A DNA stretch of 64,000 nucleotides from Mesocentrotus franciscanus (taxonomy: Eukaryota > Echinodermata > Echinoidea > Camarodonta > Strongylocentrotidae). Below, piece by piece: positions 12,001 to 21,255 of this stretch. Below the pieces are notes generated by a model. That model ran no database searches. It was not told the origin of the DNA and saw only the letters and a list, made by a program, of their open reading frames with translations. Position numbers and translations under genes: made by a program. Positions within the stretch are counted from its first letter, which is position 1. Each line of letters opens with the position of its first letter. The DNA lies in NCBI GenBank assembly GCA_037976565.1, contig CP137685.1, forward strand, positions 28,442,842-28,506,841. Direction: 5' to 3'.

Positions 12001-15000
12001 CTGCCTGCCCACGGCTACCCATTAGAGCATCCGTTCAACAAGGATGGTTACCGGTATGTCCTGACAGAGTCTGACCCCCACGCCCCTAGCAGTGCCTTTG
12101 AGGAGGACCAATGGATAGGCAAGCCCATCCCAGCCCATCTTTACCGGATGGCTCTCAGCAAGGATGTGCTCTTAGCTCTTCATGATAGGGGTAAGACCAT
12201 ACAGAGTACAACTTAAGAATACTTTAAAACCATGGCATCATCTCACAAAGAATCGCAAATGATTTGAATTTGTTGGAAGCAACTGTGTACTTAGGAGATA
12301 AGAGATTGTAAATATATGATTGATTATAGAACTTGCCATTAATCGCAAATCTTTATAAGACGGGGCCAAGAAATTCCTGTGCATGAAATGTTCACAAATT
12401 TAGCCAGTGATTCAGAATCAGAAAAAGTCACTACCAAATACATCCCTTTCGGTGCTGATAATTTTCAGACTTTTTGTTTCTGTTCTTCAGCCCCACAGTT
12501 GAAGATTTCTGAGGATCGTCTCTTGGTGACCGGGGACAGGGGTTACTGTATGACGAGGGCGACCCATGGTATCAGCAGAGGATCATGGTACTTTGAGGTC
12601 ACCATAGATCAGATGCCTGAGGGCAGTGCTACAAGGTTAGGATGGTCTCAACCACTAGGTAAGAACTTGTGATGATCTTCAAGTTAATAACATGGCCAAG
12701 TAATTATGATCGATGATTGTTTTACCTGACTGCTAAGAAAGCATGTAAATGCTTATAGGTAAACAACCAGGGGACTGACGGCTTAAAATCCTCTCTGAGG
12801 GACTTGGTATAAGGATTAATGCCTTACCAAAGGGCATGAGCGCATTGACTGGGTTTTGAACCCGGAACCTCCAGGTTATGAGACAACTACTCTACCACTG
12901 AGTCATCGCGCCTCCTCGTAGTAATAGTGATAATAATAGTGGGTTCTTGTATAGCGCTTGTGTCTGTCAGACGTGACACTCCTGTCACTCGACAATTATT
13001 AGCCCGGCTTTAGCAAAGTGCATAATAGTCAGTGATGTTTGTGACATATCTTAATGAAAGTTTAGCTAAAATTAAGCCTCATCAAGATTGTATATGCATT
13101 TACCAGCTTCATATCCTAACCATGTGATTCTACCTCTGTTTGATAAAATTGTGATTTTCAACAATTAAGCATTTTGCGTTCCGGACGCATCTGTTCATGC
13201 CACTACATTTCACCAAGCTACCTTACTGAAACTACTACAAGGCACTTCAGGGGGTGATAAACTTAAGTTGGACTTGAACTATGGCAGGCGATTTATGCCC
13301 TTAAAAAGTCTTGTACCATATGTAAAATTAGAGGGAAAAAAATCTTAGAAATTATGATCTTTAGATAATGTTTTTTCCTTCAATAATAACTTATCAACAA
13401 ATATAGATTCTGTAGATTTGTGACCATGATTTGTACATCCCCTTGAGAGACCAATGCCAGTAAATGGTGAGAGCAAACAGTGGCATGAACAGCCTGCCAT
13501 AGTTCAAGTCCAACTTAAATCGATCTTGGTCTTTGTGAAACACCCCTAGATACTTTACTTCAGCATTTGGAACACTTATGTATTCATTAGGTAACTTGCA
13601 AGCTCCTCTTGGCTACGACAAGTTCTCCTATTCCTGGAGGAGCCGGAAGGGGACCAAATTCCACGAGAGCCGGGGCAAGCGCTACAGCGAAGGCTACGGG
13701 GAGGGCGACACGTTAGGATTCTTCATTCAGCTTCCAGAGAAGACAGAAAAGGATGCAATCATCCCTCCGACCTACAAGGACAGGGTAAGTTAGGGATAGA
13801 CAGAAAAAAAATCTGGTATGGGGAATACTTTGATAAAATTGACAGTTGTCAACCTTTCCTATACACAGACGGTAGCCTTTGTCACATGCACAATGAAGGG
13901 ATTTACTGGCGAATAGTTTGTCCCTGGTTTTTCTTTAATTTTAACGGTTTGATTTAGAAAACAATAATTAGAAAGACAATAGGTCCAATTTCATATACAT
14001 GTTCTTTTAAAATAACATTGATAATCAATGTAAAGCATCAAAATGTGAGGCCTTACTTTTAGCTAATCTGTTTGGTTTTGTGAAGCTACTGAGCGCGATG
14101 AGATGGCAATCGCACACAAACTGCATTGTGTAATCTCTCCACATGCTGTACAAGGCACTTCAGTCTCTGTATAGAGGCGGTCGGTGGAGCCAGACGCAGT
14201 CTCAGCGGAACAACCGTTTACATCAGAAACTGAAGCTTTTGGTCTAATTTGGGACAGCCCACATGACCGACAATGTTGGTCTGGTAACCCCTCAATTACT
14301 CAACAATACTGCCCCCTCTTACCTTACCGACATGATTGTTCCTTACTTACCCACACATAATCTTCTTTTCATAAATGACACCTCTAGACTCGAAATTCCC
14401 ATAACAACTCTTTCCTCTGCCGATAAATGATTTAGTGTAACTGCTTCTAAAATCTGGAATAATATACCATACTCAATTTGAACAATGGAAAATCTGTCAA
14501 CATTCAAGAAACGGCTGAAGACCCATCTTTTCCACAGAGCTGGGTTTTTTGTTGTACGTTTTTTTAAATAAAAACATTGTATGCACCGTCTGTGGTACTT
14601 GTTAGTGTATAGCTCAGTTCAAATGACCATTATTATCATTATTGTTAGTAACAGTTGTCAGAAGGCCACCCGTGCATCTCGTAGGCCTTTTGACTACTAC
14701 TACAGAAGGTCAGTTGTGTCCATTGTGATTTGTTAAGTTTGCAGTATGTAACTGTTATGAATCTGGTCCACTCTCAAACTCTCGAACATTCCTTGTACAT
14801 GAAATTTTCTGGTTTTACAGTAATGGATAATTCTTTTTTCTCTTTGCTATTTTCTTTTGTTTCAGGCCCTGATTAAATTCAAGAGTCATCTGTACTTTGA
14901 GGAGAAAGATCAGACATCGGAAGCAGAGAAGGCTCTTGTACCTACGACAGGCACAAAGGTATAAAACAAGGAAATATTGAATACAATAAAGATGATCGTT

Positions 15001-17909
15001 ATAAATTCGTATTCATCTACTGTGACCAAGGAATACAAAGCATGATTATGTACTAAAGAGTTAGGATTTGTAAATTTGCTATTAACTGGAAGACTTGCAA
15101 ACATTCCTGATCAGTCGCAGCTCTTTTTAAAGTAAGACATGGTGCAATTCTATGTGATGGCAACATTTTTTGACACCAAACATTTAGGTTTAGAGATGTT
15201 CGATCCATCATGTCAAAGTTCACTATATTTTCTCCTTGTGGAATGCACTTTGTACAAGTATGTTCACATCCAGAAAGGTCTTAACTCTGAGTTAACACCC
15301 TTCTGGCTCCAAACAGACAACTTCACTTGCTGGGCTGATATACAGGGCTCAACACTAACAGGTGCCCGGGATACATGGGCGCCAAAAATCTAAGTCCAGA
15401 CCCTCAAAATGTTGAATTTTTTACATAGGGCTCATGCATACAGACTGTAAACAGTTCAGTCTGGACCCCCTTCCACAAAGGGTAGTGTGCAGCCCTGTGA
15501 TATGTATAATATATTTGAAATCATTAAGGGAATTTTATGAGTCAGTGAATCCACCTTAGACTACAATGCCCTTTTTGTTTTGTTGTGTTGATTGTAAAAC
15601 TTGAGTGGATTATTCTTTATTTAGTTACATTGTCTAGAAAAGTGCCTGTTTTGTAATGATGATAAACATGCTGAGCTGCATTGCTATTGTTAGCTCCCAT
15701 CACCAAATGTGTAATGCTATCCATTGTCCCACATATTGTTTTTGATGTTGGAGTTATGTATATTTGCTTGGAAATAAAGCAATATTCGTGTTATTTGTTT
15801 TTCCAGATTATCTTCTTCAAGAATGGCTTGAGCCAAGGGATTGCTTATGAGGATGTTTATGAAGGGGCGTATCATCCAGCAGTCTCTCTCTATAAACAGA
15901 GCATCGTAAGTTCATCTTGTTTGCTATAAGAGTATGGAGGTGTAATGTCATACTGGCCAAGTTGTCAAAGATGCTGGGTCCAAACAAATTTGTGCTAAAC
16001 AATGGTCTGGTGATCACACCAGCACCAAACACTGAATTTGCCCTGCTCCAGCCTATTGCTTGAATGATTTTGCGGTGAACCTCATGCACAGGGATTGTTG
16101 TTTAGAACCAATAATGTGGACAACAAGCGAATATGGCGTAGCACTTCGGTACTCTATACCCACCAGAGTGATATCCTGAAAATGATCTTTTATGTTAGCA
16201 AAATTATGTTCATCGTCATAACAAATCAAAATTAGGACAAGCTGCTTTGGCGTAAAGTAAAAAGTAAGAAGTAAAAAGAGATATCTGTGGAAGCACCAGT
16301 GATAAGTAGTAGTAGTAGTATACAAGTAATACACAGGTGTGAGTGTGTTATGGTCGATGCAGCGCATGAGGGTATTCACTAGGCGTAGCAGAGTGTATTA
16401 TGTGCCATTGTGAATACCCGAATAGTGCTACATCCCCATAAAGTCACAAACGAAAACCTTTGTATTATTTGTTTTATAAAACGGGTCGACAATTGTACTT
16501 GGCAAGGCAATAAGATGTCTCCCAGCAACCTTCATCCACGGTTGTGATCACCAAAATGCACTCCATGCACAGACGATCGCGGCAGCAGTGGTCTCGTAAA
16601 CAAACTGCATTGCATGGTGCGACTTCTCGTAAACATCCATTGAATTACACGCAGCGTGCATTATGCCTTTTTGTTGCACCGTTTTTGCATGGTTGTTATC
16701 ACCACAATGCAATCCCCGTGCATATGGTATACAAATATACACTGTCTTGAGAGGTTCTGGTTAAAACTATGCGCAAGAGGTGACTCCAATAGTACTATTT
16801 GATGAGGGGCACAGCCCCGAAGCAAATGGTACTTTTGGAGTCACCGAGGCCTATAGTTTTAACCAGTACCTCGAATAGAAGGCATGGTATATTTGTTTTA
16901 TATCCTGCATCAAAAATTTATTTTATAAAAAAAAAAAAAAAAAAAATTGGGGACAAAAAAAATTTAGAACAAAAAAATGTCAATTTTTATCTAAAAAGAT
17001 TTAGAATATTTTGTTTTCATTAAATTAAGATTTGAAGAAAAACAAAAAATTCAATTCAAAAAAAAAAAAAAAAAAAATTTTCAACTCCCAAATAGTACTC
17101 CCAAATAGTACTCTCATATAGTACTTTCTAAAAATAGTTCAAATATTTCTGGTCATGTGACGAGCTCTCAACCAATCAAAAGCCAACAAATTTTTGATGC
17201 AGGATATAATAACAATTATTAATGCACGCACACGTGATCCATTTTGAAGCTTCTCATTGGCTACTTTCTTGAACCCATTTTATAATAGACTTTATGGGAT
17301 AACTTGTTTAGCTCAAGCTAATCTGTCATCAGGTCCGTCATAATAATGTGAGATTTTCTCAATGAATTTTAACCAAGTACAAACAGAGCTATACAGAATA
17401 CAGTCCTCCTCACATAGCATACATTAGCGGGAAAATAACTTCTTTGCTCATTTAATATCATGCCACTGGCCATCTACAGGATTTTCGTCAGGTGAATAAT
17501 CACATTCCTTAATTAACTGGCGCTAGATTTTGGTCGAAAGGAGAGAATGATCTTGAATTGAAAATATGTCAAATTTAGTGTATACCAATATTTGTGTAGT
17601 GTACTTTCATTTAGTACTTTGTATAGATCTGCTGGCTATAAGTATTTCTTTTTTTTCAAATCAAGAGATAAATTTAGCAGTTAAATTTTCCGCATGATAA
17701 AAACATTTTTGTTAATCATCTTTTTTCAGGTCACTGTGAATTTTGGGCCAGATTTCAAGTACCCGCCAACATCACTCCAAGATTACAGACCAATCAGTGA
17801 TCTGGCCTACCTGTCGGCCGTGGAACAGACTATATCAGACATTCTATTTATAGTGGAGCATGAAAAGGACTACGAGTTGGCTGCCCGAGGTGTTCTCATT
17901 GACATTTAA
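1..17909 (+). CDS. ASH2L: Set1/Ash2 histone methyltransferase complex subunit ASH2 (5' end missing)
   Basis: Core scaffold of SET1/MLL complexes, which methylate histone H3 lysine 4 in the nucleus. Fourteen exons join in phase with GT-AG borders: 2-376 (partial), 4608-4846, 5378-5470, 6101-6189, 7749-7936, 8503-8595, 9433-9535, 10949-11048, 11979-12190, 12491-12658, 13591-13784, 14866-14958, 15807-15905, 17730-17909. They sum to 742 codons with the stop. Visible residues 1-204 are an acidic, repetitive region. A Cys-rich PHD-like finger follows (about 203-262, [19 protein letters not shown]), then the winged-helix region (267-360), a basic linker with KRKGF and SSKRTR, and a split SPRY domain (about 445-720, with [20 protein letters not shown]). 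The C-terminal helix [15 protein letters not shown] sits where the family binds DPY30. The SPRY part closely follows human ASH2L, which is 628 residues in total, so the N-terminus here is longer than usual. The true start codon lies upstream of the window. Confidence 0.96.
53..376 (+). repeat. In-frame EVKPE peptide repeat in ASH2L exon
   Basis: Within the first visible ASH2L exon, a degenerate 15-18 bp unit (gaggtgaagccagagact and variants) repeats about six times. It encodes runs such as [12 protein letters not shown] and AEVKPA. The rest of the exon stays acidic and Pro/Ala-rich and ends at a GTTCAG/gttggt donor. The repeat is coding and in phase. The weak start codon at 53 is internal, because the frame is open back to base 2. 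Confidence 0.8.
568..1516. mobile_element. Foldback/hAT-like non-autonomous element with tandem-repeat core
   Basis: The outer ends are inverted (tgacactag near 568, ttagtgtca near 1508). Inside them both sides carry TACTCGAGTA-type palindromes followed by 'gccatttttttt' (left, about 670) and its complement 'aaaaaaaacatggc' (right, about 1413). The centre is a tandem array. No transposase reading frame is present. I could not find a convincing target-site duplication, so the boundaries are approximate. Confidence 0.55.
867..1224. repeat. Tandem array, 51-58 bp unit, about 6.5 copies
   Basis: The phrase 'acataatccttttcttcggt' recurs at about 869, 920, 975, 1030, 1085, 1143 and 1201. Between copies lie variants of 'gcgcgagtccaaagtccgca'. 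The last two units share a variant containing 'gattgacaggggcgcgca' and are longer (58 bp). The open frames here are repeat artefacts. Confidence 0.9.
2056..2748. mobile_element. hAT-like non-autonomous DNA transposon with intact 8-bp TSD
   Basis: The left end is TAGTGTTGTAACATCAC and the right end GTTTGATCACAGCACTA. The flanks at 2048-2055 and 2749-2756 are the identical octamer TTTTATAT, the target-duplication size of hAT elements. Subterminal 'ggttaaacg' motifs occur at both ends. The interior (about 2150-2640) has no transposase and resembles the interior of the next element. An A-run sits at 2641-2662. Confidence 0.88.
2865..4141. mobile_element. hAT-like non-autonomous DNA transposon with intact 8-bp TSD
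   Basis: The ends are TAGGCCTGTTTTGAAAAC and CTCGAAACGGGCCTA. Both flanks carry TGTCTCAC (2857-2864 and 4142-4149), a perfect 8-bp duplication. Subterminal 'tagtcgact' motifs recur on both sides. The interior from about 2980 to 3540 matches 2150-2640 of the neighbouring element, including 'cttacattcatatttccg'. No transposase frame was found. Confidence 0.88.
4312..4500. mobile_element. MITE flanked by TA repeats
   Basis: The terminal inverted repeats read ACAGTCAAACCTG on the left and CAGGTTCGACTGT on the right, set in TATATA on both sides. The interior repeats 'ctgtctacaaagaccac' and 'tttcccttg'. This resembles Tc1/mariner-type MITEs that I recall from many marine invertebrates. It ends 107 bp upstream of an ASH2L exon. 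Confidence 0.8.
4861..5000 (-). repeat. tRNA-derived SINE fragment (family B)
   Basis: It begins 'ctaactgctaagaaagcat' and contains 'ccaaagggca'. The right part, read on the - strand, has a decayed tRNA head. It matches the better copy at 12726-12912. It starts only 14 bp after the donor of the 4608-4846 exon. Confidence 0.65.
7441..7543. mobile_element. Short foldback element (103 bp)
   Basis: TAATATTGACTGCC on the left pairs with GGCAGTCAATATTA on the right. A second inverted pair (AGGGCAATACGAC and GTCGTATTGCCCT) and a third (tgtcatatat and gatatatgtc) lie inside. Related 'tattgactgc' and 'gtcaatatta' pieces upstream (about 7000-7140) suggest it is the right part of a larger decayed element. 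Confidence 0.7.
8025..8415. mobile_element. MITE family M1, copy 1 (full length)
   Basis: The terminal inverted repeats are TTAAAGAGAAGGTTGAGTT and AACTCAACTTAATCTTTAA. The right half contains the recurrent block 'gtgtacagtgcttgtaac ... gggccaaatttcttatc'. It lies in the ASH2L intron 7937-8502 and ends 87 bp before the next exon. Sister copies lie at 10535, 11766 and 55450. Confidence 0.88.
8711..8906. mobile_element. MITE family M2, copy 1
   Basis: The ends are TTAAAGCCCCTCTGCACTA and TAGTACAGTGGGGCTTTAA. The interior carries 'accaacgggcaccgcttagg' and 'gggagcaagtagctacaag'. A second full copy lies at 58166-58365 and a truncated one at 32748-32828. Confidence 0.87.
9170..9316. mobile_element. 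CAG-flanked foldback element, family F1
   Basis: The ends are GGGGGTGTTTCACAAAA and TTTGTGAGACACCCCC, flanked by CAG on both sides (9167-9169 and 9317-9319). The interior has 'gtcagtgacaaatgaca' and its near-complement 'tgtcatttgtca', and 'cttctgattggttatcagc'. A close copy lies at 32548-32693. Confidence 0.82.
9536..10534 (+). other. ASH2L intron stretch without a recognised element
   Basis: AT-rich intron sequence. Apart from 'gaattcaattgaatttaattc'-like palindromic AT sequence near 10100, I see no exon, RNA gene or clear repeat. Confidence 0.5.
10535..10916. mobile_element. MITE family M1, copy 2
   Basis: It starts TTAAGAGAAGGTTGAGTTCTGG and ends CCAGAACTCAACTTTATCTTTAA, nearly identical to copy 1 over most of its length. 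Its right end is 32 bp upstream of the exon that starts at 10949. Confidence 0.88.
11062..11345 (-). repeat. tRNA-derived SINE (family A)
   Basis: Read on the - strand, the head at about 11345-11280 has a box-A-like TGGTCAAGTGG and a box-B-like GGTTTGAGTCC. The body follows, and the 3' end reads 'tgctatacaagaacc' plus an ATT-rich tail (about 11062-11090). This tRNA-head, body and simple-tail layout is typical of SINEs. Partial copies lie at about 12925 and 39203. Confidence 0.8.
11738..11946. mobile_element. MITE family M1, copy 3 (right half) abutting a foldback end
   Basis: From 11766 to 11946 it matches the right half of copies 1 and 2 and ends in TTTAA, 32 bp upstream of the exon at 11979. 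Its left edge is fused to 'cagggccctgtttcacaaaa' (11738-11757), the end of a CAG-flanked foldback element. This marks a deletion or a nested insertion. Confidence 0.75.
12235..12366. mobile_element. Decayed foldback element, family F2
   Basis: The right end is 'cgcaaatctttataagacgg' followed by 'ggcc'. The left end 'tctcacaaagaatcgcaaat' is a weak complement. It resembles the better copy at 20269-20376. Confidence 0.5.
12726..12912 (-). repeat. tRNA-derived SINE (family B)
   Basis: The - strand head at about 12912-12850 reads as a tRNA relic: box-A-like 'tcagtggtagagta' and box-B-like 'ggttcaaaacc'. The body matches 4861-5000. A fragment of the family-A tail ('gggttcttgtatagcgc') follows at about 12940. 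Confidence 0.8.
13251..13546. mobile_element. Foldback element, family F3
   Basis: The left side has 'taagttggacttgaactatgg' and the right side its complement 'ccatagttcaagtccaactt', ending in 'tttgtgaaacacccc'. The flanks are CAG on the left and TAG on the right. The same family, better preserved, is at 61389-61682. It ends 44 bp before the ASH2L exon at 13591. Confidence 0.75.
14280..14575 (+). mobile_element. L2/CR1-like non-LTR retrotransposon remnant (ORF2 C-terminus)
   Basis: Translating across stops gives fragments such as [16 protein letters not shown], preceded by a 'KIWNNIP'-like motif. This is the pattern of the reverse-transcriptase C-terminal tail in L2/CR1-type elements. The frame has internal stops, so it is dead. 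An ATT-rich tail follows at about 14630. Confidence 0.7.
15269..15319. repeat. Short palindromic repeat family P, copy 1
   Basis: 'ccagaaaggtcttaactc' pairs with 'gttaacacccttctgg', followed by 'ctccaaacagac'. Related copies lie at 46038-46110 and 49006-49076. Confidence 0.65.
15906..17729 (+). other. Last ASH2L intron; unclassified repeats
   Basis: It contains an inverted pair around 16751-16877 ('ggttaaaactat', 'gtgactcc' and their complements), partial direct repeats with 'caccacaatgcaatcc' and 'caccaaaatgcactcc' (about 16540-16720), and A/T homopolymer tracts at 16925-17080. No exon was found. Confidence 0.5.
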
Positions 17910-18076
17910 TTCATTGACTACCAAGTCTGTGTTACTCCAAACTTGAATGGCATCCAACAAGCTAAGTCACCTTCTGCGCGTTTATATCAAGAAGCTGCAA
18001 ACTCCGGAGGTCCGTTTACTTATGGTCTTGCAGTCCATGTTGAACAGGTGCTTGTCACTGAACCTGCACAGTGACC

Positions 18077-18351
18077 TTATGCCTCAGTCACACCTTTGCG
18101 TATTTGGCTTGCGCATTGCTGCGTATTACGGCAAGCCGTTTTTAACATTTATTCCTATTTCTTGATATCAAGAAATGATTTTCTGATGTAAAGCAATGGT
18201 CATTCTTGTTATCAAGAATTTGATTTCTTGATATCAAGAATTCATTTCTTGATTTCTTAATATCAAGAAATAGGAATAAATGTTAAAACGGCTTGCCATA
18301 AATGCGCTGCAATACGCAAGCCAAATACGCAAAGGTGTGACTGAGGCATAA
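18077..18351. mobile_element. Long foldback element with TA target site
   Basis: About 90 bp at each end are inverted. TTATGCCTCAGTCACACC opens the left arm and GGTGTGACTGAGGCATAA closes the right arm. Continuing inward, 'gcaagccgttttaacattta' pairs with its complement. The centre has repeated 'tcttgatatcaaga' palindromes. TA flanks suggest a Tc1/mariner-like mobiliser. A transcript could fold it into one long hairpin. Confidence 0.85.
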
Positions 18352-19187
18352 TACTGAAGAAGAACATTACAATGTTACTTTGGGTGTATTTCTACTCTGT
18401 AAAGATTCTCTTCGGGAAAGATGATATTTGCATTTATCTTGTCTTACTAAAGAATTTGCTTGTTGCAGGTTTTAGTATTGATAATTTTCTTCCAGCTTTT
18501 TGGTGATCCATGATAAGGTGATATTTCTTGTGAATATGAACATACTTCCACTTCCACATTCTTCTAATACTTACGTTTCTCATTATTTTCTGCTCACAAT
18601 GGGTGCTGGGGTAGCTGCAGAAGTTTCATGGGTGAAATTTCTTGACTTTCTGGTGAAACTTGGCAAACAAACACTGGCTGTAAGCATGACTTGAGTAACT
18701 ATTTATGCATTTTCAGGAGGGTTAAGATTTTTCTTCAGATACCTAGGCTTGGCAAGTTTTCATTTGGGATGAGGTCAAGTAAATTTGGCAAAAACAGTAT
18801 TCAAATTTGTGATTGTCTCTGTTTTTATACAGGATTATCATATTCATAACTTAGAAAAGTACCTCGGTCAAATCCCAACTGAACTTTAGAGATAATTATG
18901 TCATTAGAAAATCAAAAGAATGAAGACACACAGTTTGAGCATTCTGTTGTCTACTACCAAGAGAAAAACAGGAATGAAATGTGAAAGCTCAAACCAAACG
19001 CTAAAATAAGCAGTTAAAGGAATGAAGCAAGAAACAACTGTTTTTAATTAAATGGTTCTAGGTTTATTCACATAACAGCAATTCAGGTCTTAGCAATGAC
19101 ATGACAGTTCTAATGTTCAACAATCCTTAAAAGTGAATTGCATGAGCTATTGAAAAAAAATGTTTGCTAGAAGTTGTATGTAACCTG

Positions 19188-19343
19188 GGCCCGTTGCATA
19201 AAACTTACCATTTATGGTAACTTTGCCATCAATGGCAACTACCATGGTAACATGGCTCAACAGCCAATCAAAATTAAGGTTTCCATGGTAGCTACCATTG
19301 ATGGCAAAGTTACCATCAATGGTAAGTTTTGTACAACAGGGCC
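19188..19343. mobile_element. Foldback element with CTG target site, family F4
   Basis: The ends are GGCCCGTTGCATAAAACTT and its near-complement ending in GGGCC, flanked by CTG on both sides (19185-19187 and 19344-19346). The inner arms carry 'accatttatggtaactttg' and 'caaagttaccatcaatggt'. The centre contains 'cagccaatcaaaa'. Confidence 0.82.
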
Positions 19344-20268
19344 CTGGTAATTCTCTCATCCAATATGTTAATTGTATAATCAGTTCTGATGACTGAAATT
19401 CAATTTTATTCTTATTGTACTAGCCAGCTAGTGCCTTGTGTTAAAAATTCAATTGTTTACATGCCAGAACCAGTTTCTGAGCCCTGTTTTATAAAACTTG
19501 TTATCAATAACAAGTTACAACAACTGCTGTAAGCTACTGAAATTCCTGCTGTAATCAATTTTTTTTTTAATAGAAAAGTGATACTTCTTATTGATTAAAG
19601 ATTTTGGGGGGATACAGGGCCCTGATCTATATAACACTTGAAATAATCTTGTCCTAAATGACTTATCAGAAATTGTCTATATCCTAAATGTGAACATGAT
19701 CAGACAGTATTTCTGTCGTTACAACTTTTATCAGTCACATGTTCATAGCCTCGAACTTTATTGCATTTCTAAAGATGAGAATGTGTACAAGGCCCTGTCA
19801 AAAGTAAAAACTATGTATTGGCTATTTTGGGCCTTCGCTAAGTTGCATTATGAGAAAAGACCCACTTGGCTTCAACTTGACAAGTCTGGCTTTAATGAAG
19901 CTAGCAGCCAACTGGGTCTTTTTCTGATTTAAATTTCAAATGACTATGTCGGATGTCAAAAGAATTCACATTTGCATATCATCACTTGTACATGTATTAC
20001 TGGTGTAATTTTTCGTTGTAGAGGGTTCATATGTTTTTCAGTGTTCAGCTCAGTGTAGCCACCTGTTCAATTAATGCTGAATCCTGAAGCATAGCTTCTG
20101 AGGTAGATATATTTATGTTTCAAATCACACTTCTGAGCATCATATATGAAATTTTGATATGTTAGGAGTATCTTGTTATAAACATAAACACAGGAGAAGT
20201 TTAAATTAGTCAGACTCGTGTCAAAGACATACATTAGTAATAGAGTTTTGTGTTTGTTCGCTCTTCTT

Positions 20269-20376
20269 GGCCCCGTCTTATGAAGAGTTCATATCAATCA
20301 CAACTTATTTGCGATTAATATCCATTGCAACTACGTACATAAGAGATAGGAGTTTGCAAACTTATAAGACGGGGCC
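20269..20376. mobile_element. Foldback element, family F2 (108 bp)
   Basis: The ends are GGCCCCGTCTTATGAAG and CTTATAAGACGGGGCC. The inside has 'aacttatttgcgattaa' and 'ataagagataggagtttgc'. The flanks are CTT and CTG. Confidence 0.8.
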
Positions 20377-20505
20377 CTGGCTTCAAATAGACAATATTAT
20401 ATTGTATCAAACTGTGACCAAATCTATGTCAATCATGTATGTGACTTTCAATTTTGTGGTCAAGCTTTCGAGCAATGTGTAAATATTTTGATGTTTTGTA
20501 ATAAA

Positions 20506-21195
20506 GCCCAACATACAAATATGATAAATAACTGAGTATTGCCCCTGCTTTGTATCGAATGGGTGCTTACCTTCTGATCAGGAAGCTTACGATGCTCCAA
20601 AACATTTATTTTTTATACTATTTGGGACCTCCAACTGTATAATTTTACAAAGTTTAATCTTCCATGCACTTATCTTGTGTGTGATAGCCTTCAGTGAGAT
20701 AACATTTGAACTGTTAACGGAACCGTAGCAGGTATATCGTGATTCTTGAAAACATACTCAATTTTACTTTTGATTCCAGACCATTCACTGCTTCTCAGAC
20801 ACAAAATGTATATTTTATGTATTGTTCTAAAAAATTGCCCCTAACAAAATACTTATTTTAAATTAAATTTCAAGTCAATTCTATGCATATACTACACCAT
20901 CGGTCATCTGATGACAAAATGACAATAATTAACAAATGTTTTTAATAACAATTTTTTTTAAATTTAATAGATATACGTATTCTTGAGAACATAAAATATA
21001 TATTTTTTTTTTTTTGGGGGCTGACAAGCAGTGAATAGTCTGGAATAAAACGTAAAGTATTAAGCACGTAACACATAGGCATACTAGCATGTCTCTATGG
21101 GCTTGACACATCTGAAGTCTTCAAAACATTCCCCAGTTTCACTATATAAACTTCTTTTTAATACTAAAGATGACTCAAACAATCTGAATTCTTAA
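20506..21195. other. Intergenic gap between convergent genes
   Basis: AT-rich sequence with a T run at 21001-21014. It holds no gene or clear element. It separates the end of ASH2L from the 3' end of the - strand gene. Confidence 0.5.
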
Positions 21196-21197
21196 AT

Positions 21198-21217
21198 TTT
21201 ATTGTATGAATTTTATT
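21198..21217 (-). terminator. Two AATAAA poly(A) signals of the - strand gene
   Basis: TTTATT at 21198-21203 and 21212-21217 read AATAAA on the - strand, about 40-60 nt past the stop codon at 21256. Confidence 0.65.
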
Positions 21218-21255
21218 GTATGAATTTTATAACTTCCATCGGCGATGAATTATCA

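Larger units (their letters stand above)
17910..20505 (+). other. Probable ASH2L 3'UTR with poly(A) signal
   Basis: There is no coding sequence from the TAA at 17907 to the AATAAA at 20500-20505, the likeliest poly(A) signal I can see before the oppositely oriented gene. Three foldback elements lie inside (18077, 19188 and 20269), and a fourth is decayed (about 19480-19570). The exact 3' end is not provable here. Confidence 0.45.

Noticed and set aside
16300..16400. CRISPR-like or other prokaryotic array
   Set aside because: Short AGT triplets only. The whole window is eukaryotic and no regularly spaced repeat/spacer pattern exists.
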